In this document: positions 11,295-19,087 of the stretch, piece by piece
Layout of the letters: each line of letters begins with the position of its first letter
Position numbering within the stretch: position 1 is the first letter of the stretch
Source: Batkoa obscura
Taxonomy: Eukaryota > Entomophthoromycota > Entomophthoromycetes > Entomophthorales > Batkoaceae
Assembly (NCBI GenBank): GCA_030770535.1
Contig: JASVEC010000245.1
Coordinates: 1 to 26,325, forward strand
Reading direction: 5' to 3'
DNA: 26,325 nt
Notes under the pieces: generated by a model
Told to the model about the DNA's origin: nothing
What the model saw: only the letters and a program-made list of their open reading frames with translations
The model's database searches: none
Translations under genes and position numbers: made by a program

Positions 11295-11870
11295 ATAGCC
11301 AGGAATGTTTTTTTTGGTTTCTGTGAAATATCGTTTTGTCAGCCCTATGGTTAATTATAACATAATAACCGCCTAAGCTGTTGCGTTCTTGAGCTTAGAG
11401 ACAATCAATCCTATGCTCTTATTTTGATCTACTATGAGAATTTCTAGCTTCATTTCAAAGAATATTATCCTCTCTTATTGATATGTATACTTGTCAAAGT
11501 ATAAAAGAGATTCTAAAATATAGTAGCTCGAGGCTCTTTAACTGAATTATTCCCTGATAGCTCGAACATTTAATAAAGCCACCAAGTTTTCTCAATAGTA
11601 TTTTACCTAGATTTTACATTAGTATTGTCTATTTTATTTGTTCTGCATAGTCTTTAGTCTATTTCGTCCTATTTTTCATAATCCAATCCTATCTTAATCA
11701 CATAAACTAAGACCTTTCGACTTATGGGGTAGTCAACCAACCAAGAACTGCTTTTGACTCCAATCGCTGAGTACCAGATTTCACAGTCCCATTACTTTTT
11801 CCATTTTTTGACTGGTCTTTGAGCGAAAAAACTGTCAGTAAAATTTTAAACGAAAAATACATACTTACAA
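11295..11870 (-). mobile_element. MITE family copy C, split by a solo LTR
   Basis: The left end (11295-11321) reads GGAATGTTTTTTTTGGTTTC and the matching remainder resumes at 11791 with ATTACTTTTTCC, then GTCAGTAAAATTTTAAACG and a diverged terminal repeat near 11870. Removing the 464-bp insert and one copy of its 5-bp target duplication gives a copy of normal length in inverted orientation. The family consensus from the other copies (GGCTTCATTACTTTTTCC) crosses the junction exactly. Confidence 0.65.
11322..11785. mobile_element. Solo LTR of an LTR retrotransposon (fossil)
   Basis: A 464-bp insert begins TGTGAAAT and ends ATTTCACA, the TG...CA pattern with short perfect inverted termini typical of long terminal repeats. 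It is bordered by near-identical 5-bp target duplications (11317-11321 and 11786-11790). A TATAAAAG motif near 11501 could be the old promoter. There is no second LTR and no internal coding region in the window, so it looks like a solo LTR left by recombination between two LTRs. The family (Ty3/Gypsy or Ty1/Copia) cannot be told from an LTR alone. It is younger than the MITE copy it interrupts. Its orientation is not certain. Confidence 0.65.
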
Positions 11871-12466
11871 TAAATTGTATAAAATTTTAATACTAAATTG
11901 AGCTAGTATAAAATAAAATAATTAAAATAAAAAATACTTCATTTTTTTAATCCTTTAAAAATAGTTAAGTCTTAGATTTACTTTTTATTAAACAGCTTTT
12001 TTTATAATTTCATCCTTGAAATTAATTGGCTTTAGTATTCTAAACATTTAAAGCTTTAAGCTTTTAAAAGTAAAAAAAATAAAAAATAATTTTAATTTTT
12101 AATACTTGTAGAATTACAAAAAAATCATAAAGTAAAAATAAATAAATAGCTATAAATGATTTCAAATATTATACTTTATTATACTTTGTCTTTAATTTTC
12201 AATATTTAATTAACTTGCAATAATTTACGACGTTTTTAAATCATCATAGCTAAAGCAAGAAAAAAATTTAAACTGTTATTATAAGTTCAATAAAAGTGGA
12301 AATTCCAAGTAACCTGAGGGAAGTTTTAATATTGTTTACTTTTGTTAAAACTAAATCAAAAAGTTTTCCTATTTGCTTAAGTCATTACTATAACTATGAT
12401 ATGATGAAAATACTTTATTTAAAATAGCTAAATCATAATTGAGTGATATAATATTATTCAGGAAGA

Positions 12467-12568
12467 CACAAAAAGAGGATAATTTCAGAGACTCCGCACT
12501 AAAGAAGATTAGCTAAATTAGCTAAAAAGCTTTTTAGTGCGGAGTCCCTGAAAATATCTTTTCCTGTG
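12467..12568. mobile_element. Palindromic foldback element with GC-rich stem
   Basis: Two arms of about 36 bp are inverted copies of each other: the left contains GACTCCGCACTAAAG and the right TTTAGTGCGGAGTC, a perfect inner stem of 14 bp, with imperfect outer arms (CACAAAAAGAGGATAATTTC against GAAAATATCTTTTCCTGTG). The centre holds a further small palindrome, TTAGCTAAATTAGCTAA. The GC-rich stem contrasts sharply with the surrounding A/T sequence. No clear target duplication was found. It could be a second MITE family or a structured terminator or RNA hairpin; a foldback MITE seems more likely. Confidence 0.6.
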
Positions 12569-13196
12569 AAATTCAATCGAAGCTTGAAATTAAATACCAA
12601 ATACCAAATATCAAAAGCTTTTCAACTGCTTATTTTATTTAAGAATACTTATACAACTAATGAATAATATGAAGACTTTATACGACAGAATGGTATCCAT
12701 AAATAACTCATTATTTTTTTTCCTTTATATAATGCATCTTCACTTAAGTAGAAGTTGTCTTTCAAAGTTTTAATAATAAAGTAAATAATAAAGTATATTA
12801 TATTTAAAGAGTAACGTTATTCAAACACAGCGGTATTAGTTTTAATTTAAATTTAATAAATTTTTTAACAAAGAAAATAGAACAAATTACTACTGCTTTC
12901 AAGATACTTTTTTATAAATTCCGAAATAAGATAATATATATAAAGTAATATCATAGATTTCTTTAATTATATTATAAATCATTTTGAATAACTAAAGTAG
13001 TAAAAGAATAATCGATATGGAATTTGACAAAGAATAAAGTAAGTTCTTTTAGTGATTAGGGTCCTTGGCTTCTAGACTATAAATACTATTTGTAATCAAC
13101 ACCCATATAAATTATTTTAATATCTTTTAATATTATCCTTTATCCCATTGTTTATATATCTTAATTTATAAGAAAAAAGTATTAGAATTTAATAAA

Positions 13197-14388
13197 ATGA
13201 TTTTCAATGTCAAATCCGTCTCTCTAACAATCTTAGGACTTGTGACTTTCATCACCAGTCAAGATCTACCATTCTGCAAAACAGAAGATATTAGGGTTCG
13301 TAAAAATATTAAAGATCTAAGTGATGATCAATTAGAACGTTATTTTGGTGCAGTAAAGAAATTAAATAGTGCTCCAAGACCCAATGTATGGGATAATTTT
13401 ACTAGAATGCACGTTGATTACTTCCCACAGGTACATAACACTCAATTCTTTTTAGTATGGCATCGTTATTTTTTGTATTTTATGGAAAAAGAATTACAAA
13501 AAATTGATCCTTCAGTTACTATTCCATACTGGGATTGGACTGTTGATAGCGAGGAGCCTAATAATGATTCCATTTATAGTGATAAATATTTTGGAAAAGT
13601 AAATGGTAACGATAGATGTATTAATAGTGGGCCATTTAAAGATTTTAAAGTCTTAGATTTGTATAGTCCAAATGGAGATGAAATTTGTTTAAGACGCAAT
13701 AAAATATTTACCCAACAAGTAACTGGCGGACCTGAAATGGAAAATCTCTATTTAAATAGTTGCCCCTATTGGTCAATTTTCTATAGATCTTGAAGGTGTA
13801 CCACATAGTCGTATTCACAATGGTATTGGTGGGGATTTTGCTACCGGTGTTTCACCTAGTAACCCTATCTTTTATTCTCACCATGCTTTTGTTGATAAAT
13901 TATGGTTTGATTACCAAATGCGTTATCCTGAAACTATGGATGAATATGCTTTAAATCGTCGTACTCCAGTTGCTCCTTGGGGTTTTCCAGTTCTTCAAGG
14001 AATCGATACTTCAGATCGTCTATGCTATGTTTATAAACAAGAACATTTCTCATGGACCACACAAGATATATCTTCTCGTTCTGCTTTCATACCTGATTTT
14101 ACACCAGAGCCATATACAGTACCATCCAGCGTTACCACAATTGAAGAATTAGTTAAACATGATGTTGCTTTTGTTACTAGAAATTTTGAGTTAGTTGATA
14201 TTAACATTCCTAAAGCTTTAGTAAATAATCCATCTTTACTTTCTTCTGCTCCTGGGGAACCACCAGTCAAATTAATAGATGTAGAATTCATTGCAAAAAT
14301 GAAATTGAACTATTCAAATATTCGCGAAAATGAGTTACGTGAATTAGAATTTAAAAATTTTATGAAAGAAATTGGGAGTGTTCAATAA
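13197..14388 (+). CDS. Secreted tyrosinase-like copper oxidase (frame broken once)
   Basis: A type-3 copper protein of the tyrosinase family (phenol to quinone oxidation, melanin-type chemistry). The start ATG at 13197 begins a hydrophobic signal-like leader (about residues 6-21). CuA ligands are visible at H72, H80 and H89 (MHVDYFPQVHNTQFFLVWHR); PYWDW follows. CuB is HSRIHNGIGG and NPIFYSHHAFVDKLW, so all six copper histidines are present. The C-terminal part (DRLCYVYKQ onward) lacks a long latency domain; total length is about 396 residues without introns. Odd: the CuA half stops at 13791-13793, and the CuB half continues in the +1 frame from about 13760 (VAPIGQFSIDLEG). A +1-frame TAA just upstream confines the switch to the AAT AGT T region near 13757-13763. 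Codon use and conservation on both sides look normal, so this is a single indel (real or assembly) or a recoding site. Neighbouring DNA is element-rich. Confidence 0.85.
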
Positions 14389-15833
14389 TATCTTATTAAA
14401 TAAATGATCTTTATACCTACATGGATTTTAGTCTTTACATTTGATTAATTTCAATATATATTTTATACTTTTTATTTATCATTTTGTTTATTACTGTTAC
14501 TTTTAGTACAAATACTTCTAAAATTTAATATATTCAATGCCTGTATCACCTTCAAAAACATAGTTTGGTTTCTTTTTAATTTCATTTAAAGCTATTTTAG
14601 GTGACTCCAAATGTTACAAATATATTAATAAGGTTTATAAATGATAGAACTATTTCAAACTAAAGGTATGTACTTCAATGTTTTAAATGATTATGTTCCA
14701 TTAGGATATTACCTTTTAAAATTAAAAAGAATTAAATTTTTTAATATTGTATTAAGAAAATAGTATCAAAACTAAAATTCTAAAAAATATTTAGTGAATA
14801 AAAAATTTGAAATAAAATAAAAAATGAAATGAAATAAAAATTCAATTAGTATCATATTTTTGGATGATAAGAACAATAACACATAAATATGTAGGGATGT
14901 CTTTTTTGGCTTCATTACTTTTTCCATTTTTAAGCACTACTTAAGCGGAAAATTCATTAGTAAAATTCTTAAACACAAAAATACATCCCCATATAATACT
15001 TTTTAAATTACAGCTGCTGGAGTTTTATTGTGGATCTTGTTAATTAATAATAAAATTTTGCTAAAACTATACTAAAACAAAGACTATGCTTCAAACATAG
15101 TTGAATTTAAAAATTGTCATAAATCAAGTTGTAATAGCGTTATAGCTAACTATAGAGATTTAGCTTAAGAAAAATCCTCAATAAATTAATAAATGAGTAA
15201 GTTTAAAAGCTTGATTTGAATTAAAATAAAATTTTCCAATTTTGCTTTTTATCCATTTTATTTAGTACAAAATTTCTAAGAAACTATTAGACAAAACTGG
15301 ATAGAAAACACTTTTGTACAGCTAATCCCAAAATTAAGTAAAAGAGCAGTTATTTTGTAGTACTTAGTTTGATTTGCAATTTTTATTAAAAACTAGAGCT
15401 AGACAAATTTGAACCAAGCTTTTAAACTCATATTTAAATTGCTACTTCATATTTAAAAATTGAAGCCAAAATAAATTACCCAGATATCAAAAAACGTTTT
15501 AACATTAAGGATTATTCACCCTTAATCGAATATAAAGTATTACCAATAAAGCATTCAAAATAAAGTATATTAATAATTCCATATGCTTCTAGTAGTTGGA
15601 CATTAAAATTTTTAAACGTGTTATTTACTTAAAATAGCTAAGGCAACAGCCAATGACATCCAAATAGCCGAATAAACCTAACAAAAAAAATAAAAAATAA
15701 AAAATAAAAAATTCAACAGTTAAAAAAGAAGTTAAAAAAACATCAACTATATCATTATACTAATAATATTAAACACTAAACAATAGACCTAACTTTCTTT
15801 ACCTATTAATTATATTATACATATAAAAATAAA
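14389..15833. other. Intergenic region with MITE copy and a coding-like scrap
   Basis: About 1.4 kb between tyrosinase and the LPMO-like gene. It contains MITE copy D and the inverted third match to the dispersed repeat of 5693-6123 (near 15355-15420). At 14518-14610 the minus strand has an open stretch of about 30 codons ending in TAG that looks coding-like (IALNEIKKKPNYVFEGDTGI), but no partner exons or homology were recognised. The rest is A/T-rich without visible features. Confidence 0.5.
14887..14994 (-). mobile_element. MITE family copy D (inverted orientation)
   Basis: A 108-bp copy: it opens ATATGTAGGGATGTCTTTTT, continues GGCTTCATTACTTTTTCC, AAGCACTACTTAAGCGGAAA and TTAGTAAAATTCTTAAAC, and closes AAAATACATCCCCATAT. 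Terminal inverted repeats flanked by TA are clear. It is one of the best preserved copies and helps define the consensus. Confidence 0.78.
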
Positions 15834-16592
15834 ATGATTTTTTATTTATTAGTATCACTGTTATTTTATATTACACTAGCACAAGCTCATAGTAACCTAA
15901 GGTACCCAATACCACGAGGCAACACCAAGTATAGCAGTTATTGTTCTAGAGGTTTGGGCTGTGAGGGCCCTTGTGACTCTTCAAGATCCGAGTCTGCTTT
16001 TCTAAAGCCCTTCTATCCCAAAAAAGTAATAAAACGTGGCGAAAAGATACGCGTTGAATGGCTTCGTCAAAATCACCCAGGTGGCTTTATAAGATTAGCA
16101 TTTGTCCCTTTTGATCAATCAGATGACGCTAATGCATTTGATAATAACGTGATCAAGTTTGTATGTTATGAGACAAATTGTGGAGAAACTGAAAGAGATG
16201 GACGTTTAGGCCACCTCAATGGGAGAGGAGATGGATTATGTTCAACTTATGTGACAGTTCCAGATAATTTACCAGATGGACCTATCACTATGCAATGGAT
16301 TTGGTTTGGTGGCGGAATATTCTTTGCTGTTCAAGACACTGGATTTGCAAATTATTATAATTGCGCAGATATGGAATTGATTGGCGGTAATGAGTTTAAT
16401 GCGACTCATAAGTATACGGCTTCATTTCAAGGTGGAGATGTTGCAAACATAGACACTAATCAGTGTAGATATTGGGGCAGGAATAGTGTCCATCAATGTC
16501 CAGAAGGCTCAGAGAATGGGGATTCCTGTGGTAGATTGGTGATAAAAAATGGTATACCGGATTATCCTAATTTGTTATTTGAGGAAAAATAA
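15834..16592 (+). CDS. Secreted LPMO-like copper protein (N-terminal His)
   Basis: A small secreted protein of 252 residues without introns. The signal peptide (residues 1-18, ending AQA) is followed directly by H19, which would become the first mature residue, as required for the copper-binding histidine brace of lytic polysaccharide monooxygenases. A second brace histidine is likely H81 in RQNHPGGFIRLAF, and the C-terminal YYNCADMEL block matches the conserved aromatic-x-NCAD strand that supplies the axial residue in AA11/AA15-type enzymes. Many cysteines suggest several disulfides. There is no chitin- or cellulose-binding module and no Ser/Thr linker. Oxidative attack on chitin or glucan, or a non-catalytic copper role as in X325-like proteins, is possible; the AA family cannot be fixed by eye. 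The gene sits between MITE D and the UHRF1-like pseudogene and appears intact. Confidence 0.78.
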   Translation: MIFYLLVSLLFYITLAQAHSNLRYPIPRGNTKYSSYCSRGLGCEGPCDSSRSESAFLKPFYPKKVIKRGEKIRVEWLRQNHPGGFIRLAFVPFDQSDDANAFDNNVIKFVCYETNCGETERDGRLGHLNGRGDGLCSTYVTVPDNLPDGPITMQWIWFGGGIFFAVQDTGFANYYNCADMELIGGNEFNATHKYTASFQGGDVANIDTNQCRYWGRNSVHQCPEGSENGDSCGRLVIKNGIPDYPNLLFEEK

Positions 16593-17185
16593 AATAATAC
16601 TATATACTTATTAATATTATTATTGTTTATTATTATGTACTTAAATTTAAAGGTTTTTTTAACTAAATTATTTTGTTCTTGAAAAAACAAAAATAGGATA
16701 GAATGAGCTACCAAACAATATTATTTCAGTATCAAGTGATATTGAAGAAACAAAAGCAAGAGCAGAAAAAACAGAAGTAAAATTGAAGAAAGAATTTATT
16801 GATGAAAAGACAAATAAAGATAAGGAAATTGACGTAATTTTGATACAGTCCGCTAAAGTAGAAAAAGAAGTAGTTGTAGGTAATTTAAATTAATTTAAGC
16901 CTTAAATGGATCTGAGGAAAAAAGAAAAAACAAAGAGTTATCCAAATTTTCTGAAACTACTGTATATACGTTTAATTGCCCGGTATACCTGTGTTTGTAC
17001 CATTATTGTCGAGCTTGTATGCAAAGGGTAGGTATTAGGAATGTATTGATTTGTAGAAGGTGTAAATACAGTTATCATATTGCATGTATGAAAAAAAAAT
17101 TGGTCAATATTTTTGATAGAAGATGGTAATGAAACTATCAATATTGTTTTTCAGCTATAATAAAATTAATGATTAGATTATGTGA

Positions 17186-17292
17186 ATATGGGGATGTTTT
17201 TTTACGTTTAAGGATTTTACTAAGAATTTTTCCGCTCGAATAGTGTTAAAAGGTGGAAAAAGTAATGAAGCCAAAAAAAAACACTCCCATAT
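17186..17292 (+). mobile_element. MITE family copy E, inside the UHRF1-like remnant
   Basis: A well-preserved 107-bp copy: it opens ATATGGGGATGTTTTTTTAC, core AAGGATTTTACTAAGAA, TTTTTCCGCTCGAATAGTG, GGAAAAAGTAATGAAGCC, and closes AACACTCCCATAT. It lies between the PHD and SRA coding pieces. TGTGA occurs directly on both sides and could be a 5-bp target duplication; alternatively the TA at each edge is the duplication, as in Tc1/mariner-type elements. Confidence 0.8.
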
Positions 17293-18042
17293 TGTGAATT
17301 TAAATACAAAATCCCAAGTAACCAAACCTGCTTCTTTTACACCGGGAAATTCGAAAAACATCTTTCAGGTTCTGGTTGGAAGAAAACATTGAATTTATCT
17401 TATAACAAGCTGTACAAGCAATCAAATCATTTATATACTAAAATTGTATTTATTTATTATTCGTTTTTCTATACATGGAATCAGCCAAACTAATACACAT
17501 CCTGGTTATTGGATTGTATTAGGTAGTGGTTGCGGATTCGATAGCGATAGCTGTCAAGAATTTATTTATATAGGACAAGGGGGTTTTGATACCAAAGGTC
17601 ACAAAATTGAACATCAAAAGCTTACGGGAGGAAATATGGGACTAGCATCAACGTACAACTTCATATTAAATGTTCAAGGTTCTGTTGCAATAAATTGGAC
17701 TAAAAGCTCACCAGTTCGAGTGTTTTGAGGTGGAAGGCTTTATGTTAAATTCCTAAAATATACTCCAAAAGTGGGTATAGATACGATGAGATATATAAAC
17801 TAGTACAATATTACAAGCTTTAAAATCCATCAAACGGATATAACATTTGGCAATTTGAATTCAAAAGACATGATATTGAATCTGCTCCATGGATAGAAGA
17901 AGGGAAACAATTTATGAAAGAAAATGACATTACATTTGACCAAACAGATCCTATTATACCCAGAAAACCTACAGCTCCAAGAAAAAGAAAACCTATTATT
18001 ATGCTAAAGTTTATTCTTCACAAGAATTTAAATCTTGCATTC

Positions 18043-18540
18043 ATACCAGTTGTATTTAATAATGGCAACAGTAGTACTATAGATAATAACGGAGTTGACA
18101 TTGATCCTAATAATATTGTGGGAACTATCAATGACTATAATGGTTTTAATGGGACTATGAGAGGTAGTAATAACAACAATAATACTATAGGAGCTAACAG
18201 TAGCTATAATAATAGTGATGTAATTAACAATGGTTACAATGTTGATAATAATAAGCATGGTGTTAATATTGTTAATAATAATACATATGATTTTAGTTTT
18301 GATAGTATACTCAGATATAATACTTATGATCATAATGCTTATAACCGCAATAGCAAACGTAACAATATATTTAATTCAAATGCTAATCTTTTATATAGTA
18401 ATGGTTTAAGTTTCTCAACAATTGATTCCAACTTGAATCCCTAGGTTAATAATAACACATACAACAATGGTATTATAAATAACGATGATATATATAACAA
18501 TGGTATTATAAATAATAGTATTATATATAATAGTGACACA
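18043..18540 (+). repeat. Asn-rich low-complexity tract (AAT/GAT/AGT repeats)
   Basis: About 165 codons of Asn-dominated low complexity (AAT and AAC runs mixed with GGT, GAT, AGT and ATT) inside the UHRF1-like remnant, between SRA and RING. A TATAACAATGGTATTATAAA unit occurs twice near 18470-18510, showing local slippage duplication. Confidence 0.75.
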
Positions 18541-18882
18541 GTTAGCACTACTAAAAGTGCTAAATACGTGATGCCACTATTACTTGAAGATTTGATCGAA
18601 TTGGATTAGAATAATCAACTAAAATGGAATCAAACAATGATTAAAGAATACGATAATTTTAAAGAATTCATAAGCACTGTTCAAAACACTCTTGCATGTC
18701 CATTTTGCTCCTCCTTTTTGAATTATAAGAAAGTAATAAGTACCAGGTGTCATCATTACTCATGTCATTCTTGTTAACTAGAAACCTAAAGGTCCAACTT
18801 ACTACATGTCCTGAATCTTTATTACCTTTGTATCCCGAGTTATAGAATCACGATTTGGGCTTTACTACAAATTGTAATTATG

Positions 18883-18988
18883 ATATGAGGATGTGTTTTT
18901 GTTTTTAAGAATTTTACTAACAAATTTTCCGTTTAAATAGTGCTTAAAAAATGGAAAAGTAATGAAGTTAAAAAAAACACTCCCATTA
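18883..18988 (+). mobile_element. MITE family copy F, 3' of the UHRF1-like remnant
   Basis: A 106-bp copy: it opens ATATGAGGATGTGTTTTTG, core TTTTAAGAATTTTACTAAC, TTTTCCGTTTAAATAGTGC, AATGGAAAAGTAATGAAG, and closes AAACACTCCCATTATA. It has the same orientation as copy E, which is 1.7 kb upstream. The right terminus is slightly diverged. Confidence 0.78.
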
Positions 18989-19087
18989 TAGAGAAAGAAA
19001 GTTAATGAAATCAAGCTGTTATTTTTCCAAGATTTTAAAGTTATTGTCGTCATATATGTAAAAAATAGTATATAATTATTAGCGTCT

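Larger units (their letters stand above)
10331..13196. other. Gene-poor, element-rich intergenic region
   Basis: About 2.9 kb with no coding region I can support on either strand. It holds a TTTTA microsatellite, MITE copies B and C, a short MITE-like fragment at 10860-10897, a solo LTR and a palindromic element, all listed separately. The remainder is A/T-rich sequence without visible structure. The tyrosinase promoter should lie in the last 300 bases. Confidence 0.6.
16702..18850 (+). pseudogene. UHRF1-like PHD-SRA-RING gene remnant
   Basis: Remains of a UHRF1-type reader, which in other organisms binds hemimethylated CpG and supports maintenance DNA methylation. In order: a charged, probably coiled segment (16702-16890); a PHD-like C4HC3 finger (about 16970-17130: CRAC, CRRC, YHIAC); MITE copy E; an SRA domain (about 17479-17925) with PGYWIVLGSG, FDSDSCQEFIYIGQGG, INWTKSSPVRVF, YRYDEIYKLVQYY, GYNIWQFEFKRHDIE and APWIEEGKQF; an Asn-rich linker (18043-18540); and a C-terminal RING start (about 18690-18776: CPFC, TRCHHYSCHSC). 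The SRA Asp and Tyr that hold the flipped 5-methylcytosine in human UHRF1 appear kept, but the NKR finger is shortened. It is broken by several in-frame stops, at least one frameshift inside the SRA, and loss of the PHD C-terminus and last RING cysteines. No UBL or tandem Tudor is recognisable. One SRA stop (TGA at 17726) replaces an expected Arg. Confidence 0.75.

Noticed and set aside
15400-15430. Possible tRNA or SINE B-box (reverse complement GGTTCAAATTTG)
   Set aside because: No A-box, cloverleaf or terminator at the right distance; it matches the degenerate dispersed repeat instead.
16938-17361. Two minus-strand open frames of 62-67 codons
   Set aside because: They lie antisense to the PHD remnant and across a MITE copy; no homology or splice structure supports them.
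18028-18333. Minus-strand 101-aa Ile/Thr/Val-rich open frame
   Set aside because: It is the antisense of the Asn-rich AAT/GAT tract and has no independent features.
16702-18850. In-frame TAA/TAG/TGA as reassigned codons in the UHRF1-like gene
   Set aside because: Neighbouring intact genes use CAA/CAG for Gln and end normally at TAA/TGA, and the remnant also contains a frameshift, so decay explains it better.
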